Positions 1 to 8,892 of a stretch of 64,000 bases of DNA are shown piece after piece. Each line of letters opens with the position of its first letter. The first letter of the stretch is position 1. The stretch covers positions 1 through 64,000 of the forward strand of contig JAEZJZ010000030.1 in NCBI GenBank assembly GCA_023436245.1, given 5' to 3'. Source of the DNA: Bacillota bacterium. GTDB lineage: Bacteria > Bacillota > UBA994 > UBA5500. Below the pieces are notes generated by a model that saw only the letters and a program-made list of their open reading frames with translations, was not told the DNA's origin and made no database searches. The position numbers and the translations under genes are program-made.

Positions 1-18
1 GTGTCCTACTCCACTTGC

Positions 19-597
19 CTAACCAAGCCGGGGTGGCTGTGCAGCTTCAGCCTGGGCGCGAAGCAGAATCTGATCAACCGTCTGCTCCGCCGTCAAGGCG
101 GAAGTGTCCAGCCAAAGACCGAGGCGCGGGGTGTGATTGCGCAACAGGTCGTCGAGTTGCGCAATCGTCCACAGCCCGTACCCTTGCTTTGATCGACCGG
201 CCTCCCTGAGAGCGACCACCTGCGGGTTGGGCGTCAGCACTACCACAAAAAGCGGGCGGCTGACAAACTGATCCACAAAGCCTTGCAGGACAGGGCCAAC
301 GATCACGTCTTGCACCACAACGGTGAATCCAGCCGCGAAGTAGGTTTCGGCGGCATCAGCCGCCAATCGATAGCGCAGCTTCAACTGTCGCTCGGCTTCG
401 GGGCTTGGCTCTGGCAGCATCTCCTCTCGGCCGGAGACGATCATCCTCCGAAAGGAATCGCCCCGCAAGTGCACCCCACGGGCAAACCTCCTGGCCAAGA
501 GCTCAGCGACTGCGGACTTGCCCGATGCCATTGTTCCTGTGATTAGGTAAATGCCACATTCGTCCGGCGATGTGGCTTTCTGGTGATGTTCTGGCAA
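19..597 (-). CDS. P-loop kinase-like ATPase
   Basis: Predicted 192-residue cytosolic P-loop phosphotransferase or nucleotide kinase of unknown substrate. A Walker A motif GTMASGKS lies about 20 residues from the N-terminus, followed by a DSFRR segment and a LREAGRSKQGYG stretch resembling the lid of small kinases of the chloramphenicol phosphotransferase/AAA_33 type. I chose the TTG at 597 because GGAGGT lies 7 bases upstream; longer starts have no ribosome site and would extend the protein with non-conserved sequence. The family is clear from the motif; the substrate is not. Confidence 0.7.
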   Translation of the reverse strand: MPEHHQKATSPDECGIYLITGTMASGKSAVAELLARRFARGVHLRGDSFRRMIVSGREEMLPEPSPEAERQLKLRYRLAADAAETYFAAGFTVVVQDVIVGPVLQGFVDQFVSRPLFVVVLTPNPQVVALREAGRSKQGYGLWTIAQLDDLLRNHTPRLGLWLDTSALTAEQTVDQILLRAQAEAAQPPRLG

Positions 598-692
598 TAA
601 TTCCACCTCCAAGTGAATCCAAGCCGTCTCCCTTTCGACATCGACTGGATTTGTTCCTCTCCACCCAGACACACCTACGGCAGCACGGCAAT

Positions 693-714
693 GGCCGCTC
701 CTTCTGGAGCGGCC
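693..714. terminator. Perfect hairpin downstream of DUF2249 gene
   Basis: Nine-base perfect inverted repeat GGCCGCTCC / GGAGCGGCC with a 4-base loop, 8 bases beyond the stop of the minus-strand DUF2249 gene. There is no T-run on either side, so it may be an attenuator or a weak terminator. Confidence 0.4.
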
Positions 715-721
715 ACCTGCG

Positions 722-946
722 TCACCGTCTGGTGATCTTCACTTTCCACTCTTTCGGCCCTTGCTGCAGATACTGCCAGTCGAACTGCTCCGGCCGCTCG
801 GCCTGCAGTTGATAGCTGAGCGGCTTGGGATCGTGGTCATTGATCAGCGTGAGTGACTCTCCAGTCTTCAACTCATCCAGATTGCGAAAAATGGTCGGGT
901 GTCGCTCGGGCAAGGCCACGGCACGCACATCAAGATTCCTGTCCAT
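722..946 (-). CDS. DUF2249 domain protein
   Basis: A 74-residue cytosolic protein covering a single DUF2249 domain. The typical ALPERHPTIF and LTLINDHDPKPL segments are visible. DUF2249 proteins are often near hemerythrin or redox/NO-related genes in anaerobes, but no such gene is adjacent here and the biochemical role is unknown. The ATG is preceded by GGAGGTAG at normal spacing. Confidence 0.8.
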   Translation of the reverse strand: MDRNLDVRAVALPERHPTIFRNLDELKTGESLTLINDHDPKPLSYQLQAERPEQFDWQYLQQGPKEWKVKITRR

Positions 947-1001
947 GAGCAGCTACCTCCTCTGCGGATGTCGCTGCTAGTATAACCACTACGGGAAGCA
1001 A

Positions 1002-1640
1002 TCAGAAATCCAGCAGGCCAAAGAGATAAGAAATCAGCGGCCTAGGACCGGCAAAGCGACTGACCAGAGCAAGAACGTCTTCCCAAAAAACCACGGCAGA
1101 GGGGCAGACCGGCGGAGACAAGTCTTGGATAACAGCATCGCATCCGCTCTCGGCGGCGCTGGGCTGTTCATGGACCTTTGCCCATCTGCGCCGCGTCACC
1201 AACAGCACCCGCAACAGGTTTCTTGCTGGCCGCTGCCCCGTCGCCGAACGACAATCGGCTGCCTGTGTCAGAGCCCCGCTCAACCAGTGTTCCAGGTCCA
1301 GCGAGACCACGGCCTGACTACCAATGATGCGCAGATCGGTCGATTCCACCAAGCCCACGGTCTCTCCCGCCTGGTAGACATGCTCTGCCAGGTCTATGCG
1401 GAGCGCATCGCATTCTAGATCATGATGCAGCGAATGCAGGATGATCGGCACCTGTGAATCAGTCGGCTGGCCAGAATGGTTGCAGGTTATCTCGTATGCC
1501 CGGCCTAAATGCAACAGGAAGCCGTTCATCAGAGATCGATTAGCCGGTAGCAACTCATGGAAAATGCACCCAGCCAACACCCGGGCGCAAAGCCGCTTCT
1601 CCTTACTCGACGCAGGAAATGCATAGTGGTTGATCAGCAT
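1002..1640 (-). CDS. Hypothetical protein
   Basis: A 212-residue protein with no family I recognise. The ATG at 1640 is preceded by GGAGGTGTTCTG, a far better start than the upstream in-frame codon. It has several Cys and His residues in the N-terminal half, no signal peptide and no clear membrane segment. It is in the same orientation as the M42 peptidase gene and about 140 bases downstream of it, so co-transcription is possible. Function not assignable. Confidence 0.6.
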   Translation of the reverse strand: MLINHYAFPASSKEKRLCARVLAGCIFHELLPANRSLMNGFLLHLGRAYEITCNHSGQPTDSQVPIILHSLHHDLECDALRIDLAEHVYQAGETVGLVESTDLRIIGSQAVVSLDLEHWLSGALTQAADCRSATGQRPARNLLRVLLVTRRRWAKVHEQPSAAESGCDAVIQDLSPPVCPSAVVFWEDVLALVSRFAGPRPLISYLFGLLDF

Positions 1641-1777
1641 CAGAACACCTCCGCCCTCATGCCTAATATATGGCTGACAGCGACAGGTCTGACCAGAGAT
1701 TTGCGCGACATAGGCTAACAGAGATACAGCAAGACCTAGCGATTGAACCAGGTCTTGCTGCAAATGTTCGGGTCGCT

Positions 1778-2818
1778 CTATCCGTTTACCAGCAGATCCC
1801 GCATCAGGCGGTACATGTCTTCGACATCCTGTTCGTTGATCATCTCGTAGGCGCTATGCGTGTAGCGGGTGGGAAAGGTGAACAGGGCCGTGGGAATGCC
1901 GGCGCGAATCAGTTGATCTCCGTCGGAGCCGAAACCGTGAAAGACGGCATGCTGAATGGGCATCTGCAGCCGCTCAGCCGTGGCGATCAGCAAATCGGAG
2001 ATACGCTCGCTATAGTGGATGCGAGCATCCTTGTGGGCAACAATCGGCCCTTTACCGAGCCCTGTGGGCATGTAGCTCTCCTTGACGGTCGGGATATCTC
2101 CCACCAGGCCAATCTCCAGCGCAATCGCCAAGTCGAAGTCCGCCTCTCTGGCTAAGTTGAGCGCCCCGCCCAGCCCGACCTCTTCCTGAATGGTGGCGGC
2201 GAAGTAGAGCTCATACTTCAGTGACTGACCCTGTAGGTCTCTGGCCAGCGCGGTCATCAAAGCCAGACCGACGCGGTCATCCATCGCCTTGCCGACAATG
2301 TGGTGACCGAGGCGTCTGGTTTCCGCCTGAAAGATGACCGGACTGCCGGGATGGATGCCGAGCGCTTCCACTTCTGCCTTGCTGCTTAAGCCAAGATCGA
2401 GGAAGAAGTCATCCCACAGAAGCGTGTCTTTCGCTCGTTGGGCTACTGTGCGTACATGGCCGGTGGCCACACCGATCTGCCCAGAGTGATAGCCGTTGCT
2501 GCCCTTCACCAGCACCCGCTGTCCGATATAGGTGGGGTTGGGGGCGATGGAAGATTCGCTCCCGCCGGTGCCCTGAGTCAACCAGCAGAAGCCATCGGCG
2601 GTAATACTCTTCACCAGGAAGTTGATCTCGTCCAGATGGGCGGTGATCAACAGTTTCGGCCCGGTGCCGCCCACCTTCGCCAGCACATTGCCGACCCTGT
2701 TTTGCCAGACCCGCTCGCAGAGCGGTGTCCAATCAGCCACCATGCGCGCCGCAACCAGTTCCTCGTGTCCGACAGGACCGGGCAACTCAGTGTATTCCTT
2801 AATCAAATCATACAGCAT
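1778..2818 (-). CDS. M42 family metallo-aminopeptidase
   Basis: A 346-residue cytosolic zinc/cobalt aminopeptidase of the M42 (glutamyl aminopeptidase, YsdC/FrvX) family, expected to trim N-terminal residues from peptides as a large oligomer. Visible metal and catalytic motifs in order: TAHLDE, KAMDDR, ATIQEEVG (catalytic Glu pair), ALEIG and a C-terminal YTHSAYE histidine. Length is normal for the family (about 340-360). The start codon has an AGGAGG-type ribosome site 8 bases upstream. Confidence 0.9.
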   Translation of the reverse strand: MLYDLIKEYTELPGPVGHEELVAARMVADWTPLCERVWQNRVGNVLAKVGGTGPKLLITAHLDEINFLVKSITADGFCWLTQGTGGSESSIAPNPTYIGQRVLVKGSNGYHSGQIGVATGHVRTVAQRAKDTLLWDDFFLDLGLSSKAEVEALGIHPGSPVIFQAETRRLGHHIVGKAMDDRVGLALMTALARDLQGQSLKYELYFAATIQEEVGLGGALNLAREADFDLAIALEIGLVGDIPTVKESYMPTGLGKGPIVAHKDARIHYSERISDLLIATAERLQMPIQHAVFHGFGSDGDQLIRAGIPTALFTFPTRYTHSAYEMINEQDVEDMYRLMRDLLVNG

Positions 2819-3002
2819 GTCAGATCCTCCTTTTGTACCGCTATAATGGGATTATGCATGTTGTCCCATTTGTCCTGCCGAGTAATTTGTGAGATTGTGA
2901 TCTATTGAGACGTTGTGCTTGAGAAGATGTTTGATCCGGACTTGATAGACATACCGCCTCTGGGTAGCGTTGGTGGATGTAAGCTATAGGGGAGGAACGG
3001 AA

Positions 3003-4850
3003 ATGAACAAGAAAATGGCTATGCTGTTAGCCCTGCTGATCAGTGTCACCAGCTGCCGTTCGATTGCACTGGCAGCAAATGAAGGAAGCGTCGCCCCCTC
3101 GGGCTTGACCCACTCCGAGTTGCGACGGGAAGTTGATGAGCTTGCCGCTCGCTACATAGGCGGGACAGTAGCCGGAGCGGCTGTGATTGTTATTCGAGAT
3201 GGAGAGGCTGTACTGAACCGAGCGTATGGCATGGCGGACCGAGAGAACGGAGTGGCGGTGGATGACGACACCGTCTTCGAGTGGGGGTCGGCAACCAAGC
3301 TGCTGGTCTGGACAAGTGTGATGCAGTTGGTCGAGCAAGGAAGACTCAACCTGAACGAGGACGTTCGCAACTACCTGCCAGCCGGCTTCCTGACCAAACT
3401 GCAGTTTCCACAACCGATCACCATGCAGAACCTGATGCACCACAATGCTGGCTGGGAAGACCACCTGACCGACTTGTTTTACCAGTCTGCAGATCATCTG
3501 CGATCCCTGGAGGAGAGCTTGCGCATCTGCGAACCGGTGCAGGTTGCCGAGCCAGGGGCGGTAGTCTCGTACTCCAACTACGGGGTTGCCTTGGCAGGCT
3601 ATTTGGTGGAGAGACTGACGGGGCAGCCTTTCTATCAGTACGTGAATGACCACATCTTTTCGGTCCTCGGCATGCAGGACACGGCTATCCACCCGTCTCA
3701 GGCAGACAATCTGGGAGTCGCCGCTCGCAGAGAGCAGATCCACGGTTACCGCACAAAGGGAGAGGGAACGCTGATTCGCTCCCAGAGTGAGAGGATCTTC
3801 ATCGGCCTCTATCCGGCGGGTAGCGCCATCGGCACCGCCCTTGACGCAGCCAAGTTCATCAGTGCGTTGCTTCCGAAGACAGGGACGTCCAGTCCTCTGT
3901 TCAAGAGCAACACCATCCTGAACGAAATGCTCTCCACCAGCTACCGCTACACGGACAACTACCCCGGCATCGCTCATGGCTTCTGGGAGGATTTCGCCGC
4001 AGTGAGAATCCTGGGGCACGGCGGCAATACTGACAGCTTCTCCAGCTATTTGGCGATAGCGCCGGCCGAGGGCGCAGGGCTAGTGGTGATGACAAATCAG
4101 GCTGCCGATCAATCGCTCTGCCCCAGCCTGCCGACGGTGGTCTTTGGCAGTTATGTCGCTCCCCCCGCTGATGACCTGCCAGCTGCGCAGCAAGTGGCCG
4201 GCAGATATACGGTCAGCCGACGACCATACTACGGCTTCACTAAAGTGATGGGTCTCCTGCAGACAGTCACCATCAATGCCATTGACAATCAGACCATTAC
4301 AGCGTTAGGAAGCACTTATCAGCAAGTGCAGCCGTACATCTATCAGCAGGCAGACGGCAACGGGCTGCTCCATTTCTCGCTTGCGGATGGCCGCGTCTCG
4401 AGGGTGTCCATGATGTGCATGGACCTGTTGCCGCTATCGACCGGGTCTTTCACCGGGTCAGTCGTCTCAATTGGGCTATTGGCGGTCTGCCTGCTGTTCT
4501 TGGCGACTGCACTGGTGATCATGCTGATCAACCGGCTCCGGCATCGCGGTCGCGAGCTTCACAAGAGTCTGATTTGGACTGGTCTGCTCAATCTGACCGG
4601 TGCGATTGCTGTTCTGAACACCGCTAACCTGTTCAGCAGAGCGATGGGTTATGCTCCTTATGCTGCCCTCCGCGTCAACTTCCTGCTCAACTACGCCTAT
4701 CTCGGGTTCACAGCGATTTGCTTGGCCGTAATCGGCTGGCGAGCGAGCAGAGAAGCGCTGACCAAGCGACAGAAGCTGTTCATAGTTCTTTCGTGTGTGG
4801 CTGCACTGGTGCTGGCAGCGACAATCATTGGTTGGCAGCTATACAAGTAA
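3003..4850 (+). CDS. Serine beta-lactamase family protein with membrane C-terminus
   Basis: A 615-residue exported serine hydrolase of the class C beta-lactamase/penicillin-binding family. An N-terminal hydrophobic signal ends in VTSC, a possible lipobox. The catalytic SxxK is read as SATK (about residue 98), and YSN follows as the second motif. After the hydrolase domain the last ~130 residues contain about four hydrophobic helices, anchoring the C-terminus in the membrane, an arrangement known from a subset of these hydrolases. Start at 3003 has GGGGAGGAACGGAA before it; the upstream in-frame ATG has no ribosome site. Peptidase or esterase activity is as likely as beta-lactam hydrolysis. 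Confidence 0.8.
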   Translation: MNKKMAMLLALLISVTSCRSIALAANEGSVAPSGLTHSELRREVDELAARYIGGTVAGAAVIVIRDGEAVLNRAYGMADRENGVAVDDDTVFEWGSATKLLVWTSVMQLVEQGRLNLNEDVRNYLPAGFLTKLQFPQPITMQNLMHHNAGWEDHLTDLFYQSADHLRSLEESLRICEPVQVAEPGAVVSYSNYGVALAGYLVERLTGQPFYQYVNDHIFSVLGMQDTAIHPSQADNLGVAARREQIHGYRTKGEGTLIRSQSERIFIGLYPAGSAIGTALDAAKFISALLPKTGTSSPLFKSNTILNEMLSTSYRYTDNYPGIAHGFWEDFAAVRILGHGGNTDSFSSYLAIAPAEGAGLVVMTNQAADQSLCPSLPTVVFGSYVAPPADDLPAAQQVAGRYTVSRRPYYGFTKVMGLLQTVTINAIDNQTITALGSTYQQVQPYIYQQADGNGLLHFSLADGRVSRVSMMCMDLLPLSTGSFTGSVVSIGLLAVCLLFLATALVIMLINRLRHRGRELHKSLIWTGLLNLTGAIAVLNTANLFSRAMGYAPYAALRVNFLLNYAYLGFTAICLAVIGWRASREALTKRQKLFIVLSCVAALVLAATIIGWQLYK

Positions 4851-4868
4851 GAGACTCCAGAGCATGAC

Positions 4869-4898
4869 TAAGGCCGGATGCACTCGCATCCGGCCTTA
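4869..4898. terminator. Bidirectional terminator
   Basis: Thirteen-base perfect inverted repeat around the loop ACTC, with stem AAGGCCGGATGC. It lies between two convergent genes, 19 bases after the beta-lactamase-like gene and directly at the stop of the minus-strand membrane protein. Confidence 0.8.
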
Positions 4899-4899
4899 C

Positions 4900-5289
4900 C
4901 TATTTTGTCCGCAGCTTCCGGTAGAACAGCAGGACAAGTTCCACCAGCAGACCGAGGGCTGCTCCTCCGAACAAGAATACCAGCAGACTGAGCAACCCGA
5001 TCAAGTCTTCCCAACCGCCGTTACCCGTGAAGCTGCTGATCATCACGGTCAGACCGACAGCCAGCCCCAGCGTGGAGAACAACGCAAACCAGCGCGCGCC
5101 GAGCCAGCCCAAGCCGCCAATCACCAAACCGGTGATCAGGCAGAAGAGAGCTATGAAGAAATATCGTGGCTTGGCATGAGGCAACAAGAGATGAATCCCC
5201 AGACCCATCACAGTCAACTGACCAACGGCCAGCGCAGCTGCGAACCACCACCAAATGGGCTTTCGCGAAGCAGGCAACCAGCGCATCAA
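4900..5289 (-). CDS. Small integral membrane protein, unknown
   Basis: A 129-residue protein with about four hydrophobic helices (near residues 14-36, 44-62, 66-86 and 97-120) and a basic C-terminus. No family recognised. It lies downstream of and in the same direction as the alpha/beta hydrolase gene, 45 bases apart, and probably shares its transcript. Confidence 0.6.
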   Translation of the reverse strand: MMRWLPASRKPIWWWFAAALAVGQLTVMGLGIHLLLPHAKPRYFFIALFCLITGLVIGGLGWLGARWFALFSTLGLAVGLTVMISSFTGNGGWEDLIGLLSLLVFLFGGAALGLLVELVLLFYRKLRTK

Positions 5290-5334
5290 CTCACCACCTT
5301 CCCTCTCAAGAGATTAGACGTCAACCGAGGGAGA

Positions 5335-6306
5335 TTAGATCGGCTTGTCATTCAAAGCAACAACACTGAGCCTCGCCAGGAAGGTTCGGGTCAGATCTGC
5401 AATTTGCTCCGCCTTAGTCTGATAGATGAAATGGGTTGCATCAATTGTCTGGTGCTGCGCGTTCTCGCCCAGACGCGCGAGATGGGCCCGCTGATAGCCC
5501 ATGCCGTCATCCCGATCCCGCTTGGCCATGCCAGCGATCGACTGGGTTGAGATCAGCTTGAGCACCGGGATCTGTGCTGGGAATGGCAGCTGGTTGACCT
5601 GCTTGATGTTCTCCATCAACAAGCTGGCCTGGTTGATCAGCGTATCATTGACCACGTGGAGATTGAACAACCAATAATCGGCCACCTCTTTCGCAGTATA
5701 ACCATTTGCGGCGAGCTTGGTCTCCGGAGCCAACTTGGAGGCAAGACGGATCAACCCGATGGCCTGCTGCGCCTTCGCTATCTGGAAGAGGAAGCTGGGA
5801 GGATTGCCTCCGTCAATCTTGGCCGTGGAGGTGGTGTCCAGCATGACCAGGGCGGCTACTTCCTCAGGAAAGGTGCTGGCGTAGTACTCGCAGTAAATAC
5901 CAGAGGCAGAGTGTGGCATCAGAATATAGGGCGGTTTCAATCCGGCCGCTGCCAAAGCAGCCCTCAGCTCATGTACATAGTTGGCGTTCGTTCTTGGCAC
6001 GTCCGTTTGGTCGCTGAAGCCAATGCCAAAGTACTCCACCGTGGCCACCACATGCTCTTGGGAGAGTGCCCTCATCAAGGGCCCAAAATCAGCCGAGGGC
6101 AGCGCTACACCAAAGCCCGGCAGCAGTACAATCGCCTGCCCGCCACTGCCTAGCGTGTGCACATGCATCCTCCGGCCGTCTACCTCAACCAACTGACCAT
6201 ATGGCCGAATGTCATCCAGTTCTCCTCTGGAGCGAGCGCTGTTAACCAGATAGCCGATCAGCGCAGCCGCGGCAAAGGATGCAAAGACAATTCCAGCAAC
6301 ATACAT
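5335..6306 (-). CDS. Alpha/beta hydrolase, membrane anchored
   Basis: A 323-residue protein with an N-terminal transmembrane anchor (residues 1-22) followed by an alpha/beta-hydrolase domain. Visible: oxyanion-hole segment LLPGFG, nucleophile elbow MPHSASG (His in place of the usual first Gly), and a C-terminal IDATHFIY histidine. Substrate unknown. The winged-helix regulator immediately upstream is in the same orientation, 48 bases away, suggesting a regulator-hydrolase operon. Confidence 0.8.
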   Translation of the reverse strand: MYVAGIVFASFAAAALIGYLVNSARSRGELDDIRPYGQLVEVDGRRMHVHTLGSGGQAIVLLPGFGVALPSADFGPLMRALSQEHVVATVEYFGIGFSDQTDVPRTNANYVHELRAALAAAGLKPPYILMPHSASGIYCEYYASTFPEEVAALVMLDTTSTAKIDGGNPPSFLFQIAKAQQAIGLIRLASKLAPETKLAANGYTAKEVADYWLFNLHVVNDTLINQASLLMENIKQVNQLPFPAQIPVLKLISTQSIAGMAKRDRDDGMGYQRAHLARLGENAQHQTIDATHFIYQTKAEQIADLTRTFLARLSVVALNDKPI

Positions 6307-6354
6307 AGCTCATTAACCTCTTTTCTCCCTATTTAGTAAACAGACCAAAATCGG

Positions 6355-6867
6355 CTATCTCTCTGTTGGCCACGAAATTAGGGCCAGGTTGCGCGGCTTT
6401 CTGTCCTCCGCCGGCCGATTGTCCAAGTGGCGGCTGAGCAGCCGACTGTACTCGGCAAGCAAGGCGTGGAACTCCTGATCGGTCAACAGGCAGACTATGT
6501 TCTGCAGAAACAACAGATCCCGCTTGGGGTCCGCATCAGGCTGGGAGAAGTAGCGGTCGAAACCGGCGTAAATCTGCATCAGAAAGCCAAAAGCATTCCT
6601 GGAGCCATGCTCCACCGTGTTCTCGGTCGCAAACTTGGCCAGGTTGAGCCCGTACGTGCGCTCCAGTGTCCCTCTCACCTTCGCCTCCGAGACAACACTG
6701 AGCAAGTCATGCTCGGTGAGGACGTTGATGTGGCGGTAAAGCGTGGTGCGAGGAACGTCGCCCATCGCTAGAGCCAAATCACCCGGCGTTGCCGTCCCAC
6801 AGACGGAGAGGTGTTGCACGATCCTAGCTCTGACCGGGTGCAGCAGCACCTCATTCATGTCTCTCAT
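6355..6867 (-). CDS. ArsR-like winged-helix transcriptional regulator
   Basis: A 170-residue regulator. The N-terminal 75 residues form a winged HTH (HPVRARIVQHL, then TTLYRHINVL as recognition helix) of the ArsR-like HTH_20 type; the C-terminal half is helical and may bind a ligand. ATG at 6867 follows GGAGGG. It is the first gene of an operon with the alpha/beta hydrolase and the membrane protein, and its own promoter is wrapped in an inverted repeat, so autoregulation is likely. Confidence 0.8.
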   Translation of the reverse strand: MRDMNEVLLHPVRARIVQHLSVCGTATPGDLALAMGDVPRTTLYRHINVLTEHDLLSVVSEAKVRGTLERTYGLNLAKFATENTVEHGSRNAFGFLMQIYAGFDRYFSQPDADPKRDLLFLQNIVCLLTDQEFHALLAEYSRLLSRHLDNRPAEDRKPRNLALISWPTER

Positions 6868-6888
6868 TGGCTATCGCCCTCCTGTTAA

Positions 6889-6931
6889 TAGTTCCAAACA
6901 TGATTATAATACCGATAATGGAACTAGTCAA
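6889..6931 (-). promoter_or_regulatory. Sigma-A promoter with flanking 8-bp operator palindrome
   Basis: On the minus strand a TTGACT -35 (6931-6926) and a TATAAT -10 (6908-6903) are separated by exactly 17 bases. The arms TAGTTCCA (6889-6896) and TGGAACTA (6919-6926) form a perfect interrupted palindrome with 30-bp centre spacing, one arm at the -35 edge and the other at the expected start site. This placement suits repression by the regulator encoded directly downstream. Confidence 0.75.
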
Positions 6932-7069
6932 TGAGTAGATTGGCGTACGCGAAAGGCCGCCATCGCCCACTTCTGGCAAGAAACCTTCAGGCCAACGGCA
7001 GGAGCCTAAGACGAGCGGGCCGAAATTCGTTACCAGGTGCTCTACCATGAACAAGATAGGGTGATGTGC

Positions 7070-7513
7070 ATGAAGGAAAGAAACCCCGCGCCGCTGATTG
7101 GGGCGATACTGGCTATCCTGATCCTGATCCCATCTGCACTGATTTTCTACCACGCGATGTTTGGGGACATGGGGTTGGTCTGGGAGTTGACTGCGGAGGG
7201 GCTGCAGATCCAACACAGGGGCTCCCGCCCGCTGCTCCCAGCGGAAGAAAAGCTGATCCCCTATTCGAGCATCACGGAGATTCAGTTGCTGTCGCAGCCG
7301 GTCAGGATCAAGAAGGAATATGGACTTGACGGCGCGCGCACTCGCATCGGCGACTTCCGGTCAGATGAACTTGGCCAGGTCAAGGCATACATCTCAGATA
7401 TCGGACGGCCGATAGTGCTGATCCGCTCCACGGGCGAGCCAAAGCCGATACTGCTCTCGCCGGAGGACGCCGAGCAGTTCATTGCGCAGATGCATCTCCA
7501 AATGGACAAGTAA
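7070..7513 (+). CDS. Bacterial PH-domain-like membrane protein
   Basis: A 147-residue protein with an N-terminal transmembrane helix (IGAILAILILIPSALIFY) followed by a beta-rich domain (LTAEGLQIQ, IPYSSITEIQLL, PILLSPED) typical of short bacterial PH-like domains. The start could be 7064 or 7070; AGGGTG precedes both. It overlaps no gene and ends 16 bases before the M24 peptidase start, so the two are probably co-transcribed. Confidence 0.65.
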   Translation: MKERNPAPLIGAILAILILIPSALIFYHAMFGDMGLVWELTAEGLQIQHRGSRPLLPAEEKLIPYSSITEIQLLSQPVRIKKEYGLDGARTRIGDFRSDELGQVKAYISDIGRPIVLIRSTGEPKPILLSPEDAEQFIAQMHLQMDK

Positions 7514-7529
7514 GAAGGAGGTCATGAAC

Positions 7530-8771
7530 ATGGAGCAAGCCTATTACAGCGGCAATCGTCAGCGTCTTTATCAGGGCATGGAGGACAACTCGCTGTTGGT
7601 ATTGTTTGCGGGACACGCACCACGACAAAGCGGTGACCAGATGTATACCTTTTTCTGCAACCGCAACTTCCTCTACGCCACCGGCTGCAATGAAGAGGGC
7701 ATAGCCCTGCTGGCCGAGAAGCGCGGGGGCAAGGTCACCGAGACACTCTACTTGCAGCGCCCTGACCCAATGGCAGAGCGCTGGTCGGGCCGACGGCTGA
7801 AGGCGGAAGAAGCGATAGCCATCTCCGGCATTTCTCACATCTCCTACCTCGATGCATTTCGGCGCGAGTTCCATACTAGAGCCAGCGGCAATGATGTCCG
7901 GCAGATCTACCTCGATCTGACCAAACTGACGGCGGAGGAACCGGCGAACGAGGAACACCGCTTCGCGCACTATTGCCAGCGGGAATATCCGGCTCTGCCC
8001 TTGCAGAACATCCATTTGCGCTTCAGCCAGCTACGACTGATTAAGCAGCCGTGCGAAATCTCCGCCATGCGGTCATCCGTGCGCATCACCAAAGAGGCGA
8101 TTCTGGCGATGATGCGAGCCTCCCGCCCGGGGATGTGGGAGTACCAATATAAGGCCATCTTTGATCACGTGCTGACGGACAACGGCGTGCTGGAACCAGG
8201 CTTTCAGCCGATCATCAGCGCTGGTCCAAACAACTTCTGCATCCACTACTATGCGTACAGCGGGCAGGCGCAGGATGGGGATCTGATCCTGAACGATGTC
8301 GGCGCCCGCTGCCAGGGCATGGTCAATGATGTCTCCCGCGCTTGGCCTTGCAATGGCAAGTTCACGGAGAGACAGCGTCTGCTCTATGAATGTGCTTTGC
8401 GCACATCAGATCACATGTTCTCCATCATCAAACCGGGCATGCTGCACGAAGATGTGGATCGCCTGGCGCGCGAGTACAACTATCAGCTGCTGCACCAACT
8501 TGGCCTAGTCGAAAGCTATGAGCAGATCGGAAGGCTGGTCTGGCACGGCGGAGCGCACCATGTCGGCTTGGATGTTCACGACGACGTCGTGCGCGTCGGC
8601 CATCTACAGCCCGGCATGATCTTCTGCGTGGACATCGGCATCTATTGTGAGGACTGGGGCATCGGTTTCCGGCTGGAGGACAACTGCCTGATCACGGAAG
8701 ACGGCTGCGAAAACCTGTCGCGGGACATCCCCAGAACAATCGAAGAGATTGAGGCCACTATGGCTAGATAG
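7530..8771 (+). CDS. M24 family aminopeptidase (Xaa-Pro type)
   Basis: A 413-residue aminopeptidase P-type metalloenzyme. The N-terminal domain holds an FFCNRNFLYATGC motif; the C-terminal pita-bread domain has NDVGARCQGMVNDVSR (two Asp ligands), HGGAHHVGLDVHDD (His ligand) and GFRLEDNCLIT (last Glu ligand). The usual Glu of the EPGxY motif is Asp here (CVDIGIY), an odd ligand change that may alter metal preference. Start 7530 was chosen because GGAGGT lies 7 bases upstream. Confidence 0.85.
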   Translation: MEQAYYSGNRQRLYQGMEDNSLLVLFAGHAPRQSGDQMYTFFCNRNFLYATGCNEEGIALLAEKRGGKVTETLYLQRPDPMAERWSGRRLKAEEAIAISGISHISYLDAFRREFHTRASGNDVRQIYLDLTKLTAEEPANEEHRFAHYCQREYPALPLQNIHLRFSQLRLIKQPCEISAMRSSVRITKEAILAMMRASRPGMWEYQYKAIFDHVLTDNGVLEPGFQPIISAGPNNFCIHYYAYSGQAQDGDLILNDVGARCQGMVNDVSRAWPCNGKFTERQRLLYECALRTSDHMFSIIKPGMLHEDVDRLAREYNYQLLHQLGLVESYEQIGRLVWHGGAHHVGLDVHDDVVRVGHLQPGMIFCVDIGIYCEDWGIGFRLEDNCLITEDGCENLSRDIPRTIEEIEATMAR

Positions 8772-8782
8772 AGAAAACAGAA

Positions 8783-8822
8783 GGAAGATGCTGCTCCCGC
8801 AAGTGCAGGAGCGGCATCTTCC
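8783..8822 (+). terminator. Terminator of the PH-domain/M24 operon
   Basis: Near-perfect 15-bp inverted repeat with arms GGAAGATGCTGCTCC and GGAGCGGCATCTTCC, 12 bases after the M24 stop and followed by TTT. Confidence 0.75.
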
Positions 8823-8892
8823 TTTCGACGCTCAAGCCTTGACCCTTGGCTTGGACATCAGCGCGCTGACCGGCCACGCACTGCATCACGAC

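Noticed and set aside
3027..4019. 330-codon open frame opposite the beta-lactamase-like gene
   Set aside because: It mirrors the codon structure of the real gene, has no ribosome site and no recognisable domain.
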